NCBI GenBank assembly: GCA_001584585.1
Contig: LSYV01000006.1
Span: 339,593-351,211, forward strand
DNA length: 11,619 nucleotides
Direction of reading: 5' to 3'
Source of the DNA: Gonium pectorale
Taxonomy: Eukaryota > Chlorophyta > Chlorophyceae > Chlamydomonadales > Volvocaceae
Shown here in pieces: positions 1 through 8,758 of the stretch. The position numbers were made by a program, and so were the translations under genes. The notes beneath the pieces were generated by a model, which did no database searches, was not told the origin of the DNA, and worked only from the letters and a program-made list of their open reading frames with translations. Positions within the stretch are counted from its first letter, which is position 1. Each line of letters starts with the position of its first letter.

Positions 1-825
1 GCCGTGCATGTTGCGCCATCAACGATGCACTGGTTCCTACAGCAGGGCGCCAAAAGGCCCCCGTCTCCGAGCGAATACGAATGCACGACCGTACTGCGTA
101 CGGTTGATGTGCGTCCGTGCGGCATATATGCCTCGTTTACGTCCCTAGAGCAGTAAATCTTGGAGCTGTCACTTCCTGTCGTTTTCAAACCTCGTAAAGA
201 TGTCGATCAAATCTTAAATCCCTCCGGCCACATGTGACCACAGGGCACCCGTGTGGACTCCTCCGCAACGTGCTGAAAGTCGAGTCGGGTCGGAGCCCCG
301 GACGACGCCGCAGCCTGAGCGGCACAATTGCGGCACCAGGCGGCACCCTCCCACCTCGCCGCCTTGCTCGCCGCTGCTTCAAGAAACCCTCAAAGAATCC
401 AAGTGTTTTTGATCACCAACTTTGATGTTCGGTTCTGGGTCAGGGCCGCATACGTGAAAGCATGGTCCGTGGTCCAGCATACCCCGGTGTTGCTCTGGCG
501 TACGGCGTGCTGTACGGCGGCTGCACAGAACCTTGTGCTCAGTCACGTGAACTTTCGTATGAATGCGGCTGCTACCTCTGTATTAAGTAATATTTTCACG
601 AGAGCGGGCCTTAGGTCAGGTTCAACCGGCAAGCTAAGCAAGCAATAGCATCGACCGGGGCCACGCGAATGCTAAACGATGGGCTAGCCCATGAAGCTGG
701 GTTTGACTACCTCTAAAGCTCCAGTCACAGGAGTCGTCAGAAGGAAAAAGGGTTCAGACCCAACCCCATCAACCCGCACGAGGATCACCAATTGAGTATT
801 AGAAACAAACCAGGATAACAGAAAG
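1..825. other. Upstream region of the ACR gene, no gene recognised
   Basis: No open frame here resembles a known protein, and the short frames on both strands lack codon bias or neighbouring splice signals. The stretch probably holds the promoter and 5' leader of the ACT-repeat gene that starts at 826. A palindromic TCACGTGA (E-box/G-box core CACGTG) lies at 543-550. CACGTG also occurs elsewhere in the window, so it is weak evidence of regulation. An in-frame TGA at 793-795 bounds the downstream reading frame on its 5' side. I cannot place a transcription start. Confidence 0.5.
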
Positions 826-3800
826 ATGAATGCCCTATTGCTACGCAATCTCGGAGGTTTGCGGCGGTCCTCCAGCCTGCAGTCCTTCACGGAGTACCGC
901 CAAGCGGAGGCGCAGAACCCGCAGATGAGCAGCGTGACATCGGAGGGCACGCTTCTAGAGTATGAGACCCTGGAGCTACGCATCCACCCTCCTAACGTGG
1001 TGATTGACAACGAGACGTATGACGACGTGACGGTCATCACCATCGACAGCGCGAACCGCCCTGGCACGCTCATCGAGGTGGGCGCGGCGCGCTTCCATGT
1101 GGCCAAGGGGGGTTTGCAGGGCCGCGTGAGTGGGGTTTGCGGGGTGCCTGCCTGCGTGCCACCCCCGCGTGCTGGGCTGTCCCCGCTCTCACTCCTCCGT
1201 CAGCTTGATGCATGCCCTTCGCCTCCGCCTCCTCGCGCCCCCACGCCCGTCACCAGGTGGTGCAATGCCTGACTGAGCTTGGCCTCAGCATTCGCTGTGC
1301 GCGCATCTCGTCCGATGGCGGCTGGTTCGTCGACGGTGCGCGGACCAGGCAGCAAGGCGCCTTGGCGGTCCTTTTCGAAGAGGGCGTTCAGCACTGGGGG
1401 TTTTCAGAGGCCAGCGTGCCGCACACCAGACAGTATCGTAGCCATGCGCCAATCCGACGTAATTCTGCCTGCCTGGGTTGTGCGCCAGCCGCTGTCGGAC
1501 AGACGCTCGACGCTCGACGCGGGGTCCCCGCATTCAATCTTTGCATAGGCTGCGAGGGCATCAGGCAGAACATGCAGATCTCGTGCTTGGGATGGCTTGC
1601 GGTGCGAATCCTTGTGCAAGAGGGCGTGTAGACCTTGGGCTCTCGGATTGACAGTCCGCACCGCCACGCAGAGGAGCCGGGCGGTGGTAAGGGAAGCAAA
1701 GCAGGGGCCGGTAGGGAGATGTAGCGCGCAGCAGCCGTTATGGGATTGCGCGTTTCTGCGGCCATCGTGGTGCTTATGTCTGATATAGGGCCGCATGCTG
1801 CTGCAGAGTTCTTCGTCACGGAGACGCCCAAGGGAAAGCTGCTGGACCAGCGGAAGATGAACATCATCAGGAAGGTGGGCGCGGCGTTCGCGGGCCTGTT
1901 CTGCCGTGCGGGGCGGGGCATCCATCGCAGGGCTGAGGGGCGGACTGCGGCATGTTTTCTTGATGTACTTGTCGGCTCATAGGTGGACATTGGCGCCGTC
2001 GCAGCGGCGCTTCCTACATGCGGGTGCACTGCTTGCGCGGTCCGTGCTCCGTCCCTGTGCCATGGCACCTGTTGTCGAAGCTGTACGCCACAGCCTCGCG
2101 TGCCCGGCCATGGCCCCGCCCGCAGGTCCTGAGCGTGGAAACGGACAACGCAGGGAACTTTAAAGGTGCGCCCCAACTTGTTGCTGGGGAGAGGCTGGGC
2201 TACTACTGGCATGTGCCGCGTGCCAGTACGTGCGCCATCTTCCAGTCCTTTCTGCGTGAGCGGTTGTAGCCTTGCGCCATTTCTCGTGCCCACGAGCCGG
2301 GGCTGGCGTTGCAGTCTCTGGAGTTGCTTGCCTGGCTGGCCGAGTGGCTGGCCGCATGGACACACTCTTGGCACGGCAACCTTGGCGCCCGCAGACAAGG
2401 AGATCTGCACGGTGTTCGAGCTGGCTGGGAGGGACCGGCACGGGCTGCTGGCGGCGGTGCTGCAGCTGCTGGTGGTCAACGGCTGCGAGGTGCTCTCCGC
2501 TGCGGTGAGCTAATCGGCGTGGGCTTGCGCCCGCTGGAAGCTGTGGAATGCGGGATGCGGCCTTGCTCCTGACACCTGCCGGCCCTGTATCCTCCTTGTG
2601 CCGCCAGGTGTGGACGTTCCACGACCGTGTGGCTTTGGTGATCAGCGCCACCGAGCGGGGCGCGCCCGTGGTGGACCCCGTGAAGCTGGACCGCCTGGAG
2701 CAGATCCTGTACGACATGCTAGGTGGAGGGGACGCGGTCGTGAACAGCGAGCTGGTGCGTGGGGTGCGGCGTACGGCGTACGGGGTTGCGCATGGCGGGC
2801 GGGCGGGCGGGCGGGTGCGTGCGCATATTCGGCATGCCAGGAGAAGGGGGCGCGGTAGCGCTTGGCAAGGCGGTGAGTGCGCCTGGAAGTGGTGTAGATT
2901 ACGGGAGGGCGGGAGAGGCGTGTTGGGGGCCGTGCTTGGAGAGGCGCGCCCTGCCTTGAGACATCAGCTTACCGTTCCTGGGTTGCGGGCGTTGGACTAT
3001 TGTACCGCAAATCCCTTGCTTGCCATCTCAACCTGCGGCCCCCACTCCGCGGCTCCTCGGTCGCACCTGTCATTTCGCAGCTTACCTCAGGCCTGGGACC
3101 GTTAGGAAGCGCGCCTCTTGCCCCCAACTACGGCCCATTGCTATCAAGCCTTGTTTCTCGGACCCCCCAACTCCGCAGGTCCGCGGCGAGGTGCATCACG
3201 AGCGCCGGCTGCACCACCTGCTCCTGCTGGAGGAGCTCAAGGCCTGGGAGCAGCAATACGTCGCCGCATCCACCACACCAACGCACTCCTCCCAGCAGAG
3301 CACACAGACCGGCGCGCTCACCGGACCATCCTCCACGGCCCCCACGGACCTGGGCGCCCTGCCGACCAGCCTGCCGGCTGGCCCCCCGGCCGGTGCTGCG
3401 GCGCAGAGGAGGACATCCGCCGGCGCCCCCTCAGCCTGCGGTGCGCTGCCCGGCAACAGCGCCGGAGGGGGACCCAGCACGGGTCCCTCCCGTACGCCCA
3501 GCCCCGCGCCCTTGATTGGGCTGCAAAGCGAGGGCTCCGGCGGCGTGGCCATGGTCGCGAGCCTCCAGGGGTACACATCGGCGGGCTTCCCCCAGGCGGA
3601 CGAGGGCGGCGCCGCCTGCCCACTGGCCGCTGCGCTTGCGGCCGGGAGTGGCAGCGGCAACGCCGGCGGCTCGGGCCTGGCGGCCACCATCGGCGGGGAG
3701 CCCGGCCCTGACGGATGCTTTGCGGCAGCGCCCGCGGGGCCGTTTGATGCGCCGCTCGGTATGGTGCGCTGCAGCTCGGTGGATGGGCCACTAGCACACG

Positions 3801-6388
3801 GCATGGCAGTGGCCTCGGAGCCGCTCATAGACGTGGGCTTGGACCTCCCCGCTGCCGTGCAGCTGCAAGACCAGGGCATGGCGGCGGCGGTGACGATGGA
3901 CCGGCGGCGCTCCACGGCCGGCCCGGAGGTGTCTTCCCTGTCGGCGGCGAACTCCGGTCAGCCACTGTCGCCGTCGGCTGCCGCTGCGGCGGCGGCGGAT
4001 GCCGCTGCGACGCACTCCTGCATGCGCACTAGCAACAGCAGCAACGCGCTGCAGCCGCAGTCGAGCGGCGGCGGCGCGCTGCCGCCGGGCCTGCCGTCGC
4101 TGCCGGCTCGCTCCGTTAGCAACCGGACGATGACGGTAACCGGAGACGAGCACGAGACAGGGCAGCCGTCGCTGGCGCCAGCGCCGACGGCGGCGCCGCC
4201 TTCGCTGGGCGGGAGCGGCGGCGCTGGCGACGGTGGACAGGACCAATTGGCGCAGCTACGGAGGAGCGAGGTTCGCATCCAGCACTCAGCTTTGCTCAAT
4301 TACTGGCTGGTCACGATCCGCTGTCGGGACCGAAACAAGCTATTCTTCGATACGGTTCGTAAGGTTACGAACACCCTCGTCAGGGAGCCTTTTGGCGCAT
4401 GCGGTCGAGCTTACTGGGGAAGGGCGGTGGAACGTGAATGTGACGAAGGGATCAGTGGGGTTTGCGAGGGCCGCAGCGGAGACGGATGCGGCAGCATGGG
4501 TGTGCATGTGAGGTGCGAGGCCTTCATGAGTTGCACGCCGCTTACCTCGTCCCGGGGTTCCTAGATACATGTCCACATGCGGTGAGCGCCCGATCATCAA
4601 CCACGAACAGCCACACGCGTAACCCGTTGAGAAGTTGGGGGGAAGGCATCTGCGCGTGGGCAGCCCTCCCCAAGGGAGTCCATTCGTGCGCCCCGTCGGT
4701 GATGTCCCTATTGCCCACCAAAGATTGCCTTGGGGAATGCTCATGTGCAGGTGTGCACCCTTGCGGACATGAACTATGACATCTACCACGCCACCATCGA
4801 CTCGGAGGGCGACGCGGCGAGCCAGCTATTCTACGTGCGTCCCAGGTCAGTGGGCTGGATTGGGCTTGGTCCCGGGGGGCGCGGATGCGCACAAACGGGC
4901 CCAGGGCCGAGGGAACACCGTGCTATGTGCCGCGCAGCGCCTCGCGGATGGCAGGGCAGTTGAGCGGCAGGACGCCGCGACGCGGCACTGCGCGGTGGAG
5001 AATGTACTGTCGGGGACGGCCCACGATGCGAATGCCGTCATCAGGCGCGGCTTGGCTTGTCTGGCGAGCCCTGTAGGCTGCATGGATGTCCCACGCAGGG
5101 CAGGGCACGTGTCGCTTCCTGGTGCGGGGCAGCGCAGGTTACCGGAGCCCCTCCCAACTACGTGCGTTACGCGTGCCTCCGGGCGACCCGTCGGCGCGTG
5201 CGCAGGTACGGCGAGTGCGTCTGGGACGAGCGCCGCGCGGCCAAGCTGCGCTACATGCTGGAGAGCGCCGTGCAGCGCCGCTTCCCGCGCGGCACCAAGG
5301 TCTGCGTGCAGAGCAACGACCGCTCGGCGCTCGTGCAGCTGTTCTCGGCGCTCAGCAGCGGCGGCTTCTGGATAACGCGGTGGGTTGAGCAGCAAGTGGT
5401 GCGCGCTTGCGGGGCAGCGAGCCGGCTGCGAGTAGCAGTGGAAACGGCGGGTTGGGCATCACGAGGACAGCAGAGCGGGTCGCGGGTCGCTGTGGTCTAC
5501 CGGTATCGCGGTATGTGCTCGTCTTTCGCTCCTCCTGTCAACACCTCCTTGGGCAGTACCAGCTGATGACCGTTGCCTTCACAACTGGCAGAATACGGTC
5601 TACACCCCGCTGTGCCCCTTCACCCCTCGGTGCAACCGGCGCATGCGCCCGTAAGATCCATTCCCTTGCCATCGCCTGCGCCGCCCGCGCAGCGCCGACG
5701 TGCGGGCGCACCACGAGTCCGCCGTGTTCGAGTTCACCATCACGGACACGCGCGGCCAGCTGCCCGAGCAGTCGCACGTGCAGCGCATCTGCGAGGCGGT
5801 GGGCGGCACGATGTCACCCGACGTGTACGGGCCATCGCACGGGCCAAATGCCGGTGAGGGAGACGGGCGGGCGGGCAGGCGCGGCTTAGGGTATGGCAGG
5901 AGAAGCGGCAGCGTTTGTGCCAAGGAATGTCCCTGGTTTGTCAAGAAGGAAGGAAACGCGGCTTCGATTGGTTAGGGCCTACATGCATGACCAAGCCGAC
6001 GCTGCCGGAATGCGAGATTAGAAGGGTCTCAGCAGGCTGGCAAAGCAAGCAATTGGTGCATCTTCGCAGTACGGCTCTCGCACTTGGTCATATTACCTGG
6101 CTGTCCCATCCTGCCACTTTGTCATCTTGCCTGGCTGTCCCTGTATTGCCTGGCTCGCCCGTATTGCCTGGCTCCCCCGTATTGCCTGGCTCTCATACGC
6201 TAGTATGCTCGACTCTTGCAGGCCCTATCTCGCGCCTGGGGGCCACCGCACGGGGCGCCGGCAACGTGCCTGGCGCGGGGACGTTCCGCTTCTCCATTCT
6301 CGAGCGCCGCTGGAACAAGGGCTGGGGCGGTGGCGGCCCAAGCGGGACCTCGGGCTCCCTCGAGAGCGGAGCGTCTGGGTCCATGTAG
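826..6388 (+). CDS. ACR: ACT-domain repeat (ACR) protein, four ACT domains, 11 exons, 822 aa
   Basis: Putative sensor of amino-acid or nitrogen status; plant ACR proteins have ACT folds but no enzyme domain, and ligand and partners are unknown. Exons I infer: 826-1077, 1257-1335, 1807-1874, 2126-2165, 2395-2504, 2608-2754, 3179-4354, 4751-4845, 5206-5379, 5693-5853, 6222-6388 (2,469 nt, TAG stop). All introns are GT...CAG; the seventh has an unusual GTTCGT donor. Domains: ACT1 about 67-136 (SANRPG, ISSDGGWF), ACT2 about 149-222 (GRDRHGLL), low-complexity insert about 252-590, ACT3 about 607-680 (KLFFDTVCTLADMNYDIYHA across the exon 7/8 junction), ACT4 about 686-758, then a tail with FRFSILERRW. 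The stretch before ACT1 (PPNVVIDN) and the GEVHHERRLH segment after ACT2 also match land-plant ACRs. The start is the first ATG after an in-frame TGA at 793-795. The N-terminus (MNALLLRNLGGLRRSSSLQS) could target an organelle. Family assignment is firm; cDNA should confirm exon edges, chiefly the 40-nt exon 4. Confidence 0.9.
2794..2815 (+). repeat. GGGC tandem run in ACR intron 6 (G-quadruplex-type)
   Basis: Five GGG tracts, at 2797-2799, 2801-2803, 2805-2807, 2809-2811 and 2813-2815, are separated by single C bases and preceded by a GG. This fits the G-quadruplex pattern on the coding strand, so it would also be present in the pre-mRNA. It begins 40 nt downstream of the intron 6 donor at 2755. 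Function is unknown. Simple GC-rich runs are common in algal introns. Confidence 0.75.
5858..5875 (+). repeat. G-tract cluster at the ACR intron 10 donor
   Basis: GGG tracts at 5858-5860, 5865-5867, 5869-5871 and 5873-5875 are separated by AGAC, C and C. This is a four-tract G-quadruplex-type motif. The first tract directly follows GTGA of the 5' splice site (GTGAGGG, 5854-5860). If it folds in RNA it could affect use of that donor. Confidence 0.6.
6130..6197 (+). repeat. 18-bp minisatellite in ACR intron 10
   Basis: Near-identical units of about 18 bp (consensus CCTGGCTCSCCCGTATTG) begin at 6130, 6149, 6167 and 6185. The first unit is 19 bp and the last is cut short. Looser CCTGGCTGTCCC copies at 6096 and 6130 suggest an older expansion. 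The array lies in intron 10 and ends about 25 bp before the acceptor AG at 6220-6221. It stays open in one frame as a VLPGSP repeat, but the spliced gene does not use it. Confidence 0.85.
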
Positions 6389-7623
6389 CGACCCAGACCG
6401 CGGTGCCTTGATGTGCAGCCTACAATGCTGCGGCGCTCACGCATGCGGCGCAACGCGCACGCTCTCGGCCTAGGAACGGCCTTTAGTCGGGGGCCAAGCG
6501 CTCATGTTCGCCATCACGTGTAGACTTTTATATTGGACTTCAGCTGTGCGTAAGCGTGGGTGGGGGCTGTCACGAGCTTCAAGCAGGGCGCAGAAAGCAG
6601 TCAGCGTGGGGCAGTTTGCGTGCTACCCGGGGATTAGGCTTTGGAGCGCAAAGAATGGAGCATGCCGCATCGCCATCCGTGCCATGCCGCGTTTCTTGGA
6701 CGAAGTGGCGCTGGATTTTGACTCGTACACGCCGCGTAGAAGCCTCAGTTTGTTGACAATGGGATTTTGTACAATGACCGTTAGCCTACTAGCGCTGGTT
6801 GCCGGATTGATTTACCTGCCTTGATTGCCTCCCACCGGACTGCCGCAAGAATGTGGGAGCGTGTACCGTAGATAGCGCTGAAGGTCGTTGCCTGGTGCCC
6901 CGGGACATCGAGGGAAGAGACACGGGGGAAGGGGAGGCTGAGACGCCTCACGGCGCAAGCCCGAGTCGCAGCACCCATCGCACGGCGTCAAGAGTCGAGG
7001 GGCCGTAAGGCTCAGCACTAAGTACGTCTCTGTCGAATTGTGGTGGTGAGGTCATCCGGTCACCGCCTTGCCTTGTCGTCCGTGCCCGGAACCAGTGTGA
7101 TGTATATTGGGCAGGTGCCGTGGGCGTTGCACACTGCTTGTTCCTATAAGTGGGACAGACGTAGTTCTCTGGGTGCGCCGTGGGCGGGGGGGGGCGCGTC
7201 ACCTCCTTGTGCCGTGTAGGTCTGCGGCGGGGCAAAGAGCGGTTGCATTACACTTGGACTACGAGGGACGTGTGTACCGAATGGTGCTGCATAATGTACG
7301 CCCGTGCCTGTGCTGGGCTCTGGGATGCTTCTTCTGCTCTTATGGCTACTGCCACCGGAGATTTCGCGTTCAGTGCCTAGTATCTTGGGTCGTATTAGAC
7401 TAACCATACACGCAGACACACGCAACTTTCTTCAAGGGTGCCATGCGCATGCCTAAGCCGGGGCGGGGCGCTGTACAAGGTACAAGGGTGTTACCATACG
7501 TGCGGATGAGCAGAGTGTTGGCGTCGTCAAGTGTTACCCCGGGACCTTCCCCGCCCCTCACGCCAAACCATAACCCACAGGGCGCGTCCCACGGGACTCG
7601 CATTTGCGCGAGACCCCCAAAAA

Positions 7624-7639
7624 TGCATAGCGCTATGCA
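7624..7639. repeat. 16-bp perfect palindrome upstream of U2AF35
   Basis: TGCATAGCGCTATGCA equals its own reverse complement over all 16 bases and does not extend further. It lies about 250 bp before the U2AF35 start codon, so it could be a site for a dimeric regulator or a short hairpin. No known factor is assigned. Confidence 0.6.
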
Positions 7640-7805
7640 GTTTACACTCGTGCTGGACATCATAGCAAGGTGCTCTTTCGGGTTGCGGCACGAAAAGGGG
7701 CCCTGCGCGCCGGTCACAGAAGAACGTCATAGCCTAATACAGTGTTCAGTGGACATCAGACATACTACCTAACGTAGTGTCCCGCGTCTACGCACTGGTC
7801 TGCGC

Positions 7806-7822
7806 CCCATTTCCCCTTTCAG
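7806..7822 (+). promoter_or_regulatory. Candidate 3' splice site in the U2AF35 leader
   Basis: A pyrimidine-rich run (CCCCATTTCCCCTTTCAG) ends in CAG at 7820-7822, 63 nt before the U2AF35 start codon. It looks like a strong 3' splice site and would end an intron in the 5' UTR. I cannot identify the donor with confidence; GTAAG strings occur upstream, for example near 7006. Inference only. Confidence 0.35.
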
Positions 7823-7846
7823 TCGCCCCTCCTGCCCGCCACTTTC

Positions 7847-7861
7847 ATGCTGACGGCCTAG
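7847..7861 (+). other. Four-codon upstream ORF in the U2AF35 leader
   Basis: ATG CTG ACG GCC TAG lies 24 nt before the U2AF35 start codon. If the mRNA contains it, ribosomes would translate a four-residue peptide and then have to reinitiate or leaky-scan. Its context (TTTCATGC) is weaker than that of the main start (GCAGCCATGGC), so leaky scanning is plausible. It also lies downstream of the candidate leader splice acceptor, so it would stay in the spliced transcript. Confidence 0.4.
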
Positions 7862-7885
7862 ATAACGGTGCAGCCATAGGCAGCC

Positions 7886-8758
7886 ATGGCAGAGCACCTT
7901 GCTAGCATCTTCGGCACTGAGAAGGACCGCGTCAATTGTCCTTTCTACTTTAAGATCGGAGCGTGCCGCCATGGCGATCGCTGCTCTCGTCTCCATAACC
8001 GGCCTACAATTAGCCCTACGATTCTCATGGCCAACATGTACCAGAACCCGCTGCTGAATGCGCCGCTCGGACCCGATGGCCTGCCTATCCGCGTGGACCC
8101 CAAGGCAGCGCAAGAGCACTTCGAGGACTTTTATGAGGACGTCTTCGAGGAGCTGGCGCAGCACGGCGAGCTGGAGAACCTGAACGTCTGCGACAACTTC
8201 GCGGACCACATGGTGGGCAACGTCTACGCGAAGTTCCGGGACGAGGACGCGGCGGCGCGCGCGCTGCAGGCGCTGACGGGCCGCTACTACGACGGGCGGC
8301 CTATCGTCATAGAGTTCAGCCCCGTCACGGACTTCCGGGAGGCCACCTGCAGGCAATACGAGGAGAACACCTGCAACCGCGGAGGCTACTGCAACTTCAT
8401 GCACCTCAAGCCCATCAGCCGGGACCTGCGCAAGAAGCTCTTCGGCAGGTACAAGCGCCGGGAGCGCAGCCGCAGCAGGGACCGGGGAGACCGGCGAGAC
8501 CGGGAGCGAGACCCCCGTGGAAGGGACCGCAGCAGGGACCGGGCAGACCGGGGCCGCGGCCGGAGCCGCAGCAGGGACCGCGGCGGTGCCGATCGGCGCC
8601 GCGAGACCAGCGAGGAGCGGAGGGCTAAGTTCGCTGCGTGGAACGCGGAGCGGGATGACCGTGGCGGTGGTGGTGGCGGCGGGGAATACGGGGGCGGTGG
8701 GTATGGTGCCCCGCCGCCGGGGCCGCCTGGGGGGTACGGCGGCGGCTACCAGTACTAA
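7886..8758 (+). CDS. U2AF35: U2AF35, U2 snRNP auxiliary factor small subunit, 290 aa
   Basis: Nuclear splicing factor. With U2AF65 it recruits U2 snRNP, and its zinc fingers read the AG of the 3' splice site. The N-terminus [18 protein letters not shown] is nearly invariant in the family. Zinc finger 1 uses C18, C27, C33 and H37 (C-X8-C-X5-C-X3-H) and keeps S34. The U2AF homology motif spans about 44-147. Zinc finger 2 uses C155, C163, C169 and H173 and is followed by [20 protein letters not shown]. An Arg/Ser/Asp-rich tail spans about 190-240. The [17 protein letters not shown] stretch matches a motif known from plant U2AF35. A Gly/Tyr-rich end (about 260-290) is probably disordered. Where animals have Trp134, which contacts U2AF65, Tyr134 is found (GRYYDGRP), a plant-type change. 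The ORF is uninterrupted and full length for the family. GCAGCCATGGC is a strong algal start context. Identity is certain; regulation is not visible beyond the possible leader intron and upstream ORF. Confidence 0.97.
   Translation: MAEHLASIFGTEKDRVNCPFYFKIGACRHGDRCSRLHNRPTISPTILMANMYQNPLLNAPLGPDGLPIRVDPKAAQEHFEDFYEDVFEELAQHGELENLNVCDNFADHMVGNVYAKFRDEDAAARALQALTGRYYDGRPIVIEFSPVTDFREATCRQYEENTCNRGGYCNFMHLKPISRDLRKKLFGRYKRRERSRSRDRGDRRDRERDPRGRDRSRDRADRGRGRSRSRDRGGADRRRETSEERRAKFAAWNAERDDRGGGGGGGEYGGGGYGAPPPGPPGGYGGGYQY

Larger units (their letters stand above)
6389..7885 (+). other. ACR 3' UTR, then U2AF35 promoter and leader; no supported gene
   Basis: No conserved protein is recognisable on either strand. 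The first part is presumably the 3' UTR of the ACR gene, and the last part the promoter and leader of U2AF35. By eye I found no + strand TGTAA, the usual green-algal poly(A) signal; TGTAG occurs at about 6519. TTACA, its complement, occurs at 7248-7252 and 7642-7646. Weak TATA-like strings occur near 7086 (GTATATT) and 7146 (TATAAG). A perfect palindrome lies at 7624-7639. One short frame ending at 6824 encodes a hydrophobic C-terminus and is treated as a finding. Confidence 0.5.

Noticed and set aside
1078..1394. Read-through of ACR exon 1 into intron 1 as a short 148-codon gene
   Set aside because: The translation turns into Pro/Ser-rich noise after GTLIE, whereas splicing 1077 to 1257 restores the conserved VVQCLTELGLSI helix of ACT1.
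1388..2479. 363-codon - strand open frame
   Set aside because: It runs across three introns and parts of three exons of the ACR gene, and encodes an unrecognisable Arg/Pro/Ala-rich protein. A shadow frame in GC-rich DNA.
3196..3915. 239-codon - strand open frame
   Set aside because: Antisense to the low-complexity part of ACR exon 7. Its composition mirrors the repeats of the coding strand.
6118..6205. VLPGSP peptide repeat as a coding repeat
   Set aside because: It lies in intron 10. The conserved ACT4 exon leaves through a GTGAGG donor at 5854 and resumes at 6222 in frame, so the repeat is spliced out.
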